Positions 12,396 to 24,845 of a stretch of DNA of 64,000 nt are shown in pieces. The stretch's first letter is position 1. Each line of letters begins with the position of its first letter. The stretch is taken from the NCBI RefSeq assembly GCF_036785885.1, contig NC_092322.1:13290466-13354465 (forward strand), read 5' to 3'. The stretch comes from Coffea arabica (lineage: Eukaryota > Streptophyta > Magnoliopsida > Gentianales > Rubiaceae). A program made the translations under genes and the position numbers. Below the pieces are notes generated by a model. That model saw only the letters and a list, made by a program, of their open reading frames with translations, did not search any database and was not told the origin of the DNA.

Positions 12396-12538
12396 TGGGA
12401 CTTCCAACGTCTGCCCCTTTGGCATGTATCTGGGTTGCTTTTGGGATGAACAAGTCCCTTACATCCAATCATCATTCATCCTATACTTAATCTGCATTGC
12501 TGGTATATGTTTTGCTGATTATACGGGGATGAAACAAA
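12396..12538 (+). repeat. spacer repeat of the U14 cluster, unit B
   Basis: Diverged second copy of the spacer unit at 11587-11724. No snoRNA boxes were recognised within it, so it is treated as duplicated spacer. Confidence 0.7.
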
Positions 12539-12702
12539 ATTTTCCTTCTTGGTGTTGTACTTTTTTGTTGCTTGGTACTATTCTTTTTTCTAATTGTTGT
12601 TAGGGATTTAATGCTGTTGAGAACTTTGAAAACTTATAAACGAGAAATGGGAAAAGCGAGTTCTGTTTGCTTCCTGATGTTTATTTGATAGTGGCTCTTT
12701 AA

Positions 12703-12779
12703 TGACGATTCTTTGTATTGGGGCGAGCTGCTGTTGTGCTTGTAAAACCCACGAGTTTTTCAATAATCGTCAGACATAA
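12703..12779 (+). other. hairpin followed by ACA, possible structured RNA
   Basis: Perfect 8-bp inverted repeat TGACGATT (12703-12710) / AATCGTCA (12765-12772), followed after one base by ACA and three further bases (ACATAA). This resembles the 3' hairpin of an H/ACA snoRNA. A possible 5' hairpin (AGAACT 12620-12625 / AGTTCT 12659-12664) exists, but no ANANNA H box lies between them. Its position inside the snoRNA locus is the main reason to list it. Confidence 0.25.
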
Positions 12780-15700
12780 AGCACTTGTTTTTGTGGTTGA
12801 GGCTTCTAATGAAGAATCCCACTGTGATGAGTTGCGATCTCATATCCTATCGCCTTGTGCAGCAGAGTCTCTGCTATGACCTCTTGGGATTGGCCATGAG
12901 AAATACATTCAACACACACACACACACCGACACATTTATTACAGGTTTATCAAAGTTCAAACAGAAAATATGCCTATGATGAGATCTATACCAAAAATAC
13001 CATCTTTCGGGACTGAATGGCTTGTTCATAGCCTTGCTGTCATTCTGCAATTCTGAGGCATTCTATCTTATTGATAGCCCACTTAAGTATTTTAATTCAC
13101 GTATTTGATTAGATTATCCCATTATCTCAACGGCCTGACCATTTTTGCTTTGAAAACTTTGTTGCAAAAGTTTGTTGGTTAGTAAAGAATTTAAGATCAA
13201 ATATTTTTCTATACCTATAGTGATTCCACTACAGCTAATTCAGTGCTTATGGACGGTCCGGTGCTGTTTAGTTTTTGCACAACAGCACTTAACATAATCA
13301 TAAGCTAAATTTAGTTTGGCCACCTTTTCTTTCAGGCCTCTTTCTCAATTTAACCTAGAAGAGGCTATCCTGTAGTGGCTGATATCTCATATGTAAATTA
13401 TGAAAATGTACATGGATTAATACTGTTCATTCAATGTGCTGAATATGGGTTCTGCTTTCAGTTTGTGATAATTCTATGATTTCGAATTGCAGGTCTTTGA
13501 TTTTGCTGTGAAGGATATTTTAGTTTATTGTTTTGCCCCCATTCACCTGATGATTTGACAGGTTCAAGTAAATCATCTGGAGAACCGACCCACACAAAAG
13601 CTACAAGCGTGTATTACATCAATTTAGATATAGTACTATTGGTGTCATTATAGCAAGCGATCAAGGCCCAATAGATCTTAGAAAATATTTCTGCCAAATA
13701 TATATTCTATCATCCAAGAAATTGAATGATTCCTTATTTCTTCTGACTTTGAAATGAAAGTATCGATAGATACTGTCAAGGGGCGAGTGGATGTCCTTCA
13801 GGCTGTTCCTACCAGTTAGAAGGTTTAAGGTTTAATGGATGCATAATGTGTCAGGATTGTATCTGTAAATCGCAGTATCGAATCAACTTTGATGTACTGT
13901 GTTGATTTAATTTTGAGTTTGACAGAGTAATAGTGGTACCAAATTTGCCCGGATCTTTCTATGCATTGTGCTGTATTTTGTTTTCTTCTCCTGGTCGTAT
14001 TGATCACATTAAGAGCATTTCCATTATAGATCAATTATTTTTTTCGTAGTCAATTAGAGGATTCGACAAAGATGTAGTACACATAATGGAAGGGACCCTG
14101 AGTACTGGTTATACTGTTTCATTTTCCGATGGTTATATATTCGTCCAGAGATTTGTTCTATTGAAGCTCAATATGCTCGCAAGAAGCTTGAGGTGGCTAA
14201 TTGAGCTGTTTCAGGGACTTGTGAATGTCTTGCCCTTGAGCGTGAAATCAAATTGCTCGAGGGAATAAAAGGAGTCCCTTACATGAAGATCCAACCCTTT
14301 GCTTGGTCAGCAATCCTTCTTGACATTATGCTTTGTTGACCACTCAGGGATGGAACAATTCCTGGTTCTTCTGTCCTTTTTCCCTCTCCTGTATTGGATA
14401 TGTATGCTTTAAAACTTTTATGTTCACTTGTGATGGGTTAGTTTTCATAATCGTCAACAATGGAAGCCCATTAATATATAATTTGTTTTTGGAGAAATCT
14501 CGCTTTGGCCAATTAATAATAGCTTTCAATTTTTGCTGGATAATTTGAGCAATTACATCATGGCAACTTATTTCTTTTTTCATCCAAATTTGCATGTCAT
14601 AACAGAAATTGGATACCATATGCAAAAAAAATAATGATTCAAAAAAGTCCAAAAAGTGTACCATAGAGAATTTATGCGAAGGGAAGAAGTGGCTACTTGC
14701 AAGAAACAAGAGAGTTTTTTGGAAATCATATGGATAATTATGACAGAATTAGCTATGAAAGCATATGAAAGAATTAGCTAGATATGGATAATTTTGGAAA
14801 CGTCAAGTGAATGCTACGTAATTGATTAATGGTACTGTATAAATTTTTTTTTGAGAACCTGTAGCAATATCAAAAAAGTCTTTATTGTCAATTTCAACAA
14901 AATGAAGAGGAAGCTGTAATTTATTTAATACCGAGTACAAAAAGAAAATGGTTTAAAAAAACACTTTTCAATGTCAGTAATGTGTTGAATTTTTCATCTC
15001 AACTCATTTTTGGCTATTTAATTTACCACTTGGAAAAAAAATGTGGTAATAACCAATTTTAGATCAATTAGGCATCTGAATTCTCATTTCATGTGTAGAA
15101 TTTGTGTTAAATCCCAATAAACTATAGAAAGAGCAATTCTTTCTGAATAAATCATGTCTTCTTTGGATCATAAAATTTCCCCACATTAGAGAGAGAGAGA
15201 GAGTAAGATCTTTTAGCCCTATCATTTTTTTTACATCAAATGTGAGATTCACAAAATTTTATTCTATCATTACACGTTTTGAGTGAATTACATCGTATGC
15301 AGTTGAGTTACATCTTGTACAATATACATAAAATTGATTCGAACGATTTCTCCTTCCTGTCTCAAATCCTAATTCTATCAATATGAACTCATTCAATCCT
15401 ATATATGAGAATTCAATAGAAAAAAAAAACAGTTTAGATGATTAGTAAGAAAAATGAATAAAGTTTTAAAGGTTAAAAAAAAATCCTTACTTTTGAATTT
15501 TCAGAGCGTATCATTGCTACGGCGAACAACCTTCAAATTGAAGAAATGATGTTCTTCTTTTGACCCCATAAATGTGAAAGAAAAAAAATAATAAATAAAG
15601 CAAAAGCAAAAGTGAGCAAAGAAAAGAAAAGCCACTCGATGACACAAATACGGAGCATGCAAGAGCAAGACCAATAGCCATCATGAAATCCACAGCACTT

Positions 15701-15849
15701 GAACCCACATTCCGCCATCCTGACGCGAATTTTCATGCAAGAATAAGGTCAGCAAAACCAAAAAGCCAAAACAACCGAATTCCCATATCCTAAATAAAGC
15801 TAAGCATTCTCCTTCTGGAGTAAACAGTTGTCAAACAAATTCATTCCTC
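12780..15849. other. non-coding downstream part of the snoRNA locus and acyltransferase promoter region
   Basis: No coding frame with recognisable motifs. Minor features are a short CA run near 12913, a GA run near 15186-15202 and a diverged spacer repeat near 14270-14390. The last few hundred bases are presumably promoter and 5' UTR of the acyltransferase gene. Two overlapping minus-strand frames at 15517-15736 encode hydrophobic peptides but look fortuitous. Confidence 0.5.
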
Positions 15850-18800
15850 ATGGCCCAGCCAGTGTACAAGGTTTGGAAAGGAAGAAACGTAAGTAATATA
15901 AAATTTTTGTTTTTTTTTTAATTTTGATGTTTTTAATATAATGTGATTGTCATTTGCTTATATGCGTTGTGATTAAATCACCAAAATATGATCTGGGGTT
16001 GTGCTATTTTTGAGGTTTTGATTTTTTGGTCGATTTTTTGGTCGATTTATTGGTGAATTTTTGTTTGTTTCTAAGTAGCTTTTAGTTTTTGTAATTTGGA
16101 GTTAAGAGTGAACGTCTGTTTTTGTTTTTTGCGTGAAGTCCATTCTTTTATGCTAGTACAGTTTGCTGCTCAAAGAGATGAATGATCTAGCTAATGTTAT
16201 CTGAATTTTGCTTTAAATTAGGATTAGGCTTCATATGGTTAAATGAAAGATAAGATTTATTTGCAGCAGGTTGAAAAGCTGGGAGAGGCTTTTCTTCAGT
16301 TGAGTTACTACGTGAATGAAATTAAGTTAGGGATTAGTTCTCATTGTAGTGTACCTTTAAGGATCAAAAGGTGATATGTCACTCAAATAGGGATCAAAAT
16401 CAGAGATCTCGAAGATAGGGAGTACATAATCAATTTATGGTATCGGAAATTTTCATCGTTTGTCTGTTCATTGGGTTTCAATAGGAGAGGGGTAACTTAT
16501 GGATGAAGGGGTCTATTCTAGAATTTGATTGAGAAGATCATTTGTTTATGAAGCAGAAAGGTTAAGGTTTTTGTTATACAAAGTAGGTGCTTTTTCCTCA
16601 ACCACTTAACAAGAGGGCAAGGGCATACTAGCTAAGAAGCTAGAGGAAAAGACTGATTCACAGAAAGGGCTCTCTGATGCAAAGGATGGAATGCTTCTTG
16701 TTTCGGGAACTGGAAAATCTGAATTGCATATCTTGATTCTTTCTGAATAAATAAGGAGATATCACAAGCCTCAATGTGTTGTTTTATCTCAAAATCTTTG
16801 AAAAAACATTATGTAGGTTCAATTTCAACTGTACTGCCAACTGCTTATTAAGAATTTAGTTGCAGTGACTCAGCAAAGTTTTAGCTGAGTAATTGATTTT
16901 TCTTCCTAAAAACCTCTTGTTGCTGGATTGTCTCTCTCTTTCTAGATTGTTCCTTTGTTTTTTAATTTGTTTTAACCCTTTTTGTCCATCTATTTGCTTC
17001 TTAAGTTAAATCAAGGTGGATAAGTTGGCTAAGGTCTCTTTCACTCTTTGCCTTATAGTGTGCATGCAGCTGGGGTGGAAAACTACTGTCTTTTTCTTTT
17101 TCTTCCCCAGTTGTGGCTACTATTTTCCATTTCTGTTTTCCATTGACAGTGAATCTATGTTTTTCTACCCTCTCTGATTTCCATTCCTTTAAGACATGCT
17201 TTGGAACATCATAGACATATGTATTTGCATTATGTGTCTCTTTAAGGGTATTATTGAGATCTGGATCACCTTATTTATTGATGAACTGTTGTCTTGAAAT
17301 ATAGTTTAATTATATGCGTTTAAGGCTACTAGTTGGAATGCTGTCAAGCCAAATTGACAAAGCCCAGAATGACATAGTTGAGCTTATAGAATTGTTCCTT
17401 GGTTTACTTACCAAGGAATGGTTGGATTCTTTTGGGTAATGCCTCTTTATAAGCTGTCAAAAAGAAAACGAAAATGAAACAGAACGTATTCAGGTGTACC
17501 AAATTCACCAACCAAGAAAAGGAAGAATCAATTCAACCAAGCTTTGTCCAAGCTACTCATTGGCGACTCTTTTTTCTCCAATTTTGCTTGGTTAGAGAAA
17601 AGAGAAAGGAATACAAAAAACAACAAAGGACAATGAGGTTGTTACCTTTTTATTTCTAGTAACTGACAGATAGAATTGTTGAATAAACAAAGATTCTAAC
17701 ATTATTCTTTCTTTCTTTGCTATCATATATATCCAAATTAAATTTACAGCAGATTGATCAATTTTACGTCTTAAATTCAAGATTTCTTTTTTTTTTTTGT
17801 TTGTGGTGCAGAAATTCTTACTCAATGGGAGGCTGGTATTTGGGCCAGATGCTAGCTCATTGATTGTCACCTTATTGCTTATTCTTGTCCCTGTTGTGAT
17901 TTTCTGTGCATTTGTAGCAAGGAATCTCATTCATGAATTTCCAACAGAGAATGCAGGATATGCAGTGTTTGTGGCGGCAGTTGTATTCACTGTCTATGTC
18001 AGTTCTATTTATCTCATTTTGCATTGCATTTCATTATTTTCACTACAGTTAGATGTGCTGTTCCATTCTTTTTCTCTCACTGGATGTTTGAACTCTTCAA
18101 GAGTTCAGCTTTTACTCCTATCCGTTCCTTTCTGTAAGATACCTTAGAAAGAGGTAATCAGTGGAAACCTGATATGGTAAATGGAGATTGTACAGACTAT
18201 CAGTTCCAAATTTAAACAAGTATGCACTGTTAGAAGTTTCAGTTGAGCTGTCCTAGTTTTTTAATTTCCAGCTGTAGATTTTAAGTGGCTTCAGCTCCCT
18301 TTCTATACATGATGGTTTTTAGCTTACTTTTCCTGCTCAAGCACTCAGTAGCTGAGACAGACAGAGACACACACACAGACACACAGAAGAAAAAAGGACA
18401 TAGATGGAGATTACAGCATTGTTAACTTAACATGTCTTTATTGAGTGACATTCCATGATATTTCCAAGGTCTTTAAATGCATAACGCATTCTGATCTTGT
18501 GTGTGCTTGCATATTGGATGCTTGCTATGTACACACAAGCACATGCGCATAGAATGGGACCTGGGGGTAAAATAGTGAAAAGTAAAGTGGTGGAAAGAAG
18601 AATTGGACATTCTAAATGAAGGAAAAGATGAGATAATTATTTGTAATGGTTTTTTCTTGCAAAGCTTGAAGTTTTTTCTTGCTTAGCTTGAAGTTTTGGT
18701 GTTGTTTGATTCTTTGTCCTTTTGTGTTAATGCTGTTAGTGGTTGTAACAGGTGTTGCTGCTTCTACTTTTAACCTCAGCATGTGATCCTGGCATTGTGC

Positions 18801-20890
18801 CTCGTAGCCCTCATCCTCTAGAGGATTTGTCTGGCTATGATTCTTCTGCTTCTGTTGAAGTTGGTGGGAGACAAAGCTTGCAGTTACCTCGCACCAAAGA
18901 GGTCTTTGTTAATGGTCTGCCTGTGAGAGTCAAATATTGTGAAACATGCATGATTTATCGTCCTCCAAGGTGCTCTCATTGCTCGGTGTGTGATAATTGC
19001 GTGGAGAAATTTGATCATCATTGCCCTTGGGTGGGACAGTGTATTGGAAAGGTTTGTTGTTCTTGCATAGTTTTCTGCCCTATGCCTTTTTCTGATTGTT
19101 CCTCTCGCATTTGCTCCTTAGCTATTGTTGCATGGTCTTCTTAATCTTGCCTTGAAATTAAAACTCCACTAGCACTGTGGTTGTTATTAGTTTAGTTGCA
19201 TTCTTTTTCTGAGGAATGTATCAGGACGCAAGGTGAAGCACCACAGAATATTGGGGTGTAAGGAAGTGGATAAAGTCTTAGTCCGGGAAAATCTGTTGCT
19301 TATGTTGGAGATTAAATAAAGCTTGTAGTAGATGTGAAACGTGAAATTAATGATGGAATTTTTTCCCCAGATTATGCAATTGAAAAGTTTTCTGATAGTG
19401 AACTTCTATTTTTTCTGGTACAGCGCAACTATCGTTGCTTCTTTCTCTTCGTATCTTCCTCGGCACTTTTGTGCATCTTTGTCTTCTCAATGTCAGCTTT
19501 GTACATGAAATTTCTCATGGATGGCAATGGCACTGCTTGGGAGGCTGTGAAACAATCACCGGCATCAGTTGTGTTGATGGCCTATTGCTTTGTCTTGTTT
19601 TGGTTTGTTGGGGGCCTCACAAGCTTCCATTTATATCTCATAGCCACAAATCAGGTGAATTGGGTATTCCTTCTCTTTGTATGACTACATATTTGTTTGT
19701 TGCACGGTCCATGGTAATTAACTAATTATTGTTATATATAAAACCTGAGAAAAAGTTTTATCCATCTTGGATCAGTTTGATATTATCAAAATCAAGTTTG
19801 GTCAATTTGATTACAAGAAATCAATAAAGATTCTGAAGTCTCGACCTGGGAAATATAACCTATTTTCTACTGTTAGTTTAATGCATCAAGCTGGACTATT
19901 TCATCTTTAGTCTACACCTGCTTGATGCAAAAGCTGCTTCTTCAGATTGCCTCTCTTTTGCACCTTAATGTTGTTTATTGTCTTCATGTATGATAGCATT
20001 CCCAAGTTCTTTATTTGGTTTCACTCCGTGTTCTTTCTTTTATTTGGTTTCAAACAGAATTTATTTGGTTTCACTCTGAGTTCTTTCTTTTACTGGGGTA
20101 CAATCATGGGATGTCTTTGCCTTGCCAAATTAGATGTTACAGAGTCGCTTTTCTGTGGGAAAGTTTGCATCTTAACTCGACATCTAATATTCTCTCTCAT
20201 TTTATGTTTTCCTCGAGTAACTGGATGCTTTGATAAGGTTCAAAAGTTGTGGAAAATCTTATTCAATTATTTAACGTCATGCTATTGTTGAAGATAGAAA
20301 TGCCTCAAACATGAATGTCACTACAAGTTAGCAGACCAAGTGAAAAGAGAGTAGAAGCTAATTTCAATGTCTGTATGACCATTAAGCTTAACTTGGCTAT
20401 TTTGTCATTATTTTCTGTCCACATAACCTTCTCAGTTTTGTCTGATAATCTATGATATCTGCAGACCACGTACGAGTTGTTTCGGTATAAAGCAGAGAAT
20501 AGGATCAATGTTTATGACCGCGGCTGTGCAAACAATTATGGCCAAGTATTCTGCGCGAAAAATGAATCTTCAAGAATTAATTTTCGTGCATATGAAACTG
20601 AGGAGGCATCGAAGCCTCCCAGTGCTTTAATCCAGGGATTGCTAGTCGGCGATACTGATGAGGGCAGACGAGAGAAGGTAGAAGATAATCTTGAGATGGG
20701 TAATGATCTTTTGAAGATATCCCAATGTCCTGATACTGAAGAAGTCACTGATGTTCGAAGTAGAGCGACTGACAGCCAACCTCAGCAACTTTCTGAAGTT
20801 GACTATGCATTGGGGTTAGAATCACATGTTTCCTCATCTAAATTTGATAGACATCACTCTAACATGCGTAGGAAGAATGAGAGAAGATGA
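15850..20890 (+). CDS. DHHC-type protein S-acyltransferase (plant PAT05-08 group)
   Basis: Integral membrane enzyme that palmitoylates protein cysteines at endomembranes. Exons: 15850-15888, 17812-17997, 18752-19051, 19424-19654, 20465-20890. All junctions are GT-AG and fall between codons; the product is 393 aa, close to the usual 400-440. The N-terminus [13 protein letters not shown] joined to [13 protein letters not shown] is typical of the plant subgroup. Two membrane segments precede the DPG motif (D87-G89). The Cys-rich domain runs from YCETC to the catalytic DHHC (D163-C166, followed by PWVGQCIG). Two more membrane segments follow in exon 4, and exon 5 opens with the TTYE motif (T253-E256). 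The hydrophilic tail is acidic to mixed. Intron 1 is 1.9 kb. The copia LTR starts only about 545 bp after the stop codon. The exact paralogue cannot be fixed by eye. Confidence 0.93.
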
Positions 20891-21435
20891 AAAACAGGGG
20901 ATGAGAAAGGATTACGAATCCAAGTCCTTGTCTTCTGATGGACTTTTGAGCCTTGAAAGCATGATTTTCAGCATATGTTGGATGAAGCTGGATGGGGGAT
21001 TTTTGGATATTGATGCGGTCACATGTACAAAGGATGGTTATAGTCTCTTGAAATGTTCATTCGAAACAGCATTCATCGTCTTATCATTCATCATATTCAT
21101 CCCTTTTTGCACCTTGGCCATCCAATTTTCTGAGGCTTCTAAACCTGATGGTTCATAGATTAAAATTTAAATGATACTGGACAGGTTTTGCCTGTAGAAG
21201 TTTTTGCCCCTTGAACAAGACATACACTTCCAATGCTCGAGTTATAACAACACCGTCGCCATTCTTTAATCGGGATTTTACCAGTTGAAAAGATAGATTA
21301 ATCTCTCAATCATCAATTTAAAGTACCTTGTTATAAAGTATATCAACCAAAAAAAAAAAGAAAAAAGAATATGATTCTAAACACGCCGCAGCCCATGTTG
21401 GTTTAGTATAGGAAAACAAAATGCAAAACCTAACA
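20891..21435. other. acyltransferase 3' region
   Basis: Sequence between the acyltransferase stop codon and the copia LTR. A second frame stays open here for about 90 codons but has no supporting motif. It is most likely 3' UTR and downstream flank. Confidence 0.5.
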
Positions 21436-21669
21436 TCGTAAAGAAGAAGGGAGTTTTGGCAGAAATATTTATTCTCTATATTTCACTCACCAATGTTACA
21501 ATGGTACGAGACCTATATATAGACTAACAATAGTGTAAAATACAATGAATTTAGATTATCTTTAAAATAGTAACTATCATTAATTTGATATACATCAAAA
21601 ACAAAAACAATTTCAACAGCCAACATCAATCAACACCCAATATCCAACAAGTAATAACTCACCGCAACA
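21436..21669 (-). repeat. copia 3' LTR (left)
   Basis: Aligns along its length with 45819-46057. Shared blocks include ACATCAAAAACAAAAA, TATATATAG and CAATCAACACCCA-type repeats. Reading on the minus strand it starts TGTTGCGGTGAG, next to the polypurine tract. The left boundary is approximate because the expected terminal TG/CA is altered (ATCGTAAAG versus ATGTAAAG). Confidence 0.8.
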
Positions 21670-21680
21670 CTCCCCCTCAA
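21670..21680 (-). other. copia polypurine tract
   Basis: On the minus strand, TTGAGGGGGAG lies immediately before the 3' LTR. This is the expected plus-strand priming site of an LTR retrotransposon. Confidence 0.8.
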
Positions 21681-23091
21681 TATCCAATAACTAACAACTC
21701 ATTACAATATTCTCCTTCAATTTGGCGCATAGATATCATACATGCCCAACTTATCAAGTGAGTTATAGAAACTTTTAGCTAGCATAGCTTTTATGAGTAA
21801 ATTGGCTAATCGATTTTCAGATTTCACGAATGGGACCGCATTACATTATATTCAAGATTTTGTTTGATAATGTTCCGATCCACTTCAATGTGTTTGGTGC
21901 GATTATATTCAATGAAATTATAATTGATATTGATAGCTACTCTATTATCATAAAATAGACTCATTTCTGACTTTAGAGAAAGACCGATACCAGTTATCAA
22001 TCTCTTATGTCACAGAAGTTCACACATATCCTTAGTCATTCCTCTGAACTTGACCTTCACACTAGAAAATGCCTCCTCGTTTTGTCTCTTATTCATTTAA
22101 ATAACTAAAATGTTCTCGATAAAGGTGAAGTATCCTCAAGTCGATTTTCAATCGACAATATGTCCCGCACAATCGGCATCAATGTAACCATCAATACTGA
22201 GATGATTGTTCTTGAAAATAAAAAAATCTTTCTCAGATGAACCCTTTAAATATCGAAAGATCTGCATCACAACTTTCATATGCCAATTGCTAGAAGAATG
22301 CATGAATCGACTGATAACATTAATAACATATGCTATATCAGGATGAGTATGGGAAAGATAAATAAGTTCATTGATTAATCTTTGATATCTTTCTCTATCA
22401 GTTGGCTTTTAATTTCGATATTTTTCAAATCTATGGTTCTGGATAATCAGGGTGTCAACACGTTTACAATCTAGCAATCCAACTTTTGCCAATAGATCAA
22501 ATACACACTTTCATTGCCGTATTTGGATCTTGCCACTTCTTTGCATAAAAAGTTTTTAAACTGCCAAATTTTTCATGTTGAATTCAAATGATAGTTTGAC
22601 CTGTAACTTAGAAATTTTCTCAACATCATCACGCGTGATAATCACATCATTGACATGAATAATCAGTACTATCACCTTTCCAAACAAATGTTTTAAGAAT
22701 AAAATGTGGTTGGCATTACGCTTTTTAAAATGTCATATTTTTTTTAGGATTTTGAATTAATAAATTATTGATTACTTGTTTGTGTGTTTATTCTCGTACT
22801 CTTTCCATATATTGTTTTTATATGTGTTAGAATTGCTTCCGCTGTGTGTGTATTTTTTTATGCCAAGAATTAGGCCAATATCGACATGGAACATTTGCTC
22901 CAATTAGCAACGTGTGAGCTATTTTCATTATGTGCCAATTTTTTTGACCTATTCTATTTTATTATGGTACAAGAAGTTCCATGTATGACTATTACTATCA
23001 AAGAAATTTTGAAATGGTCGATTGTCATACTCGTCATCATTATTAGACCGTAAAACCTTGATTGTATCTAAGAATTGTATAATGAATCATT
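21681..23091 (-). pseudogene. copia pol remnant: integrase C-part, partial reverse transcriptase, RNase H
   Basis: Minus-strand translation from 23091 downward gives integrase core residues (TIKVLRSNNDDEYDNRP, where active copies have SDNG). A decayed integrase C-part (EAILT..IY..STRI) follows. An abrupt jump near 22720-22790 then leads to late reverse transcriptase (NANHILFLKHLFGKV..., VNDVIITRDDVEKI, the usual YVDD region). Next come the RYLKG-type and RNase H segments (INYVINVISRFMHSS, IFRYLKGS, YIDADCAGH). Several stops and frameshifts are present, so it is not functional. Confidence 0.85.
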
Positions 23092-24845
23092 GGGTACGTT
23101 TGGACTGCATAATTTATTTTGCTTAATTTAGCGTGCAAAATTTAATTTTAAATCTTTGTTTGGACACGTCATTTTTTGCATTTGGTCGGACAAGTAGATA
23201 TTTTCAAATACCCACCAAATTAACAGACAAAACTTGTGTTGGAGTAAGGGTTCACGTGGTAGAAGGACCTATCTTGTTTGTTTAATTCTCACTCAACAGC
23301 TTTATTGCCTCTGTACTGACACATGAAACCTTTTGCCTAAAATCTATCCATTGTTGTCTAGAGCGTTGAGGAAAAAAAGAACAGTCCATCAAGCGTTGAG
23401 GATTCTCTAAGCTACTTTCCTTGCTTCTTCCGCGTACTCCAGCCACCACTGCAATTCGTATACCCTTTCGAGCAAGAAAAAGTTTCATCTAAAGCGACGG
23501 TGCCCAGCCATTCTATTCCGGCTGACGTTAATTAGTGTGCCGCAAAAGCCACCAGTAAAGGCACAAATAGACAACCAGATCTGGGATTTGTATACGTGTG
23601 AGTGCCAAGTGATTTACCAGAGTTATGTTCGGGTAATGTTCGAAAAAAAGCAAGTCATCGTAACTGGAGCTTATAAAGAGCAAATTCAAAGGTGTCATCT
23701 GAAACAATTTTGCAACCAATTTGAGAACCAGGTTAGTTGCGGGTCTTTTTTTAATCCCGCTTCACGCACGTATTTGCCCACTCTATGCATCAGCCCTAAT
23801 TCTGTATCCTGTAGTTAAATTTGACGCAGTCTGGAATTTTGGGTTGTTGCCTGTGTAATTGCCTTTAGAGTTGGGTGTAATTGCCGCATATAAGCACCTA
23901 TACACACGGAATTTGTGAGTTATGATGAAATTTCATATTTATTTGTAAATCGAGTTAAGCCAGCATTAGCGTTAGCCACAAAGTGAATGCCTGATGAACT
24001 GAATTATCTCGTTAGATGATTCATTCTTGATTGTCGCAAATCTTCTATTTTTTGACAGTATACATTTCAAAGAAATACCATAAACGGAATTTGAGGCTTG
24101 CTGAAGTATAGCTGCTATTTGAAAAAGATATTAGAATTTCTGTTGTTTAGAAATATGATGAAGTATGCTGAAGTTGTTTATATGCTGAAGTTTTGAAATA
24201 GCTAAGTATGCTGAAATTTTAATTAACTTGTTATCTCCTATAGCTAAAGTATAAACAGAATGCCTGCTGTTGCTTCAAAAAGATATACAAGAATAAGTCC
24301 ATTAACTGTTCCCTTTCCGGTGATGTTATATTTCCTGTATGTTGAAGGAAAAATACAAACTTGTTATGTAGATGTGAGATTCAAAATCAGTTTCCTAAAG
24401 CTACGTTTGATACCTTATGCTTGGGTTGTCAGTTATTGTGCAGCTTTGCAGTTGTGGATTTGCCTTAACAGTCTGACTAGATAATTACGAATTGAGAGAG
24501 AGAGAGAGACAGGGGTTTATTTTATAAGGGAAACCAGCTGAAAAGTATCCTGTTTTTTTAGGAAATTAGGGGTGAGCTCTCAATAATTAGAAGTCACAAT
24601 AGTAATGCTCTTTTAGAGATAATTTTTGAAGAATTGGGTAAAAAGCAAAAACGAATAAATGCTTTGTGTTTTCACAGAGAAATACCATAGGTAAGATCCC
24701 CAGGCGGTCATCCATTTCCCTCCCCTATCCGGTAACGAAGATTGAGAATAGGAGATAACTTGGAACCTTCCTATTTTAAACTACTTCATTCGAGTGTGTG
24801 ATACTCATGAGCTGCATCCTCTTAACACACCCTGGCGTAGAGTAA
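23092..24845 (+). other. PIF/Harbinger 5' region, no gene seen
   Basis: Sequence between the left terminal repeat and the first ORF1 exon. Short frames at 23282-23488 (minus) and 23537-23818 (plus) have no recognisable motif. It is presumably the subterminal and promoter region of the transposon. A GA run lies near 24494-24510. Confidence 0.55.

Noticed and set aside
15517-15736. Two overlapping minus-strand frames encoding hydrophobic peptides head-to-head with the acyltransferase
   Set aside because: Both frames are short, lack recognised motifs and overlap one another. The hydrophobicity follows from A/T-rich composition.
20826-21158. Plus frame of 110 codons overlapping the end of the acyltransferase
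   Set aside because: It starts inside the real last exon in another frame and has no motif; probably 3' UTR.
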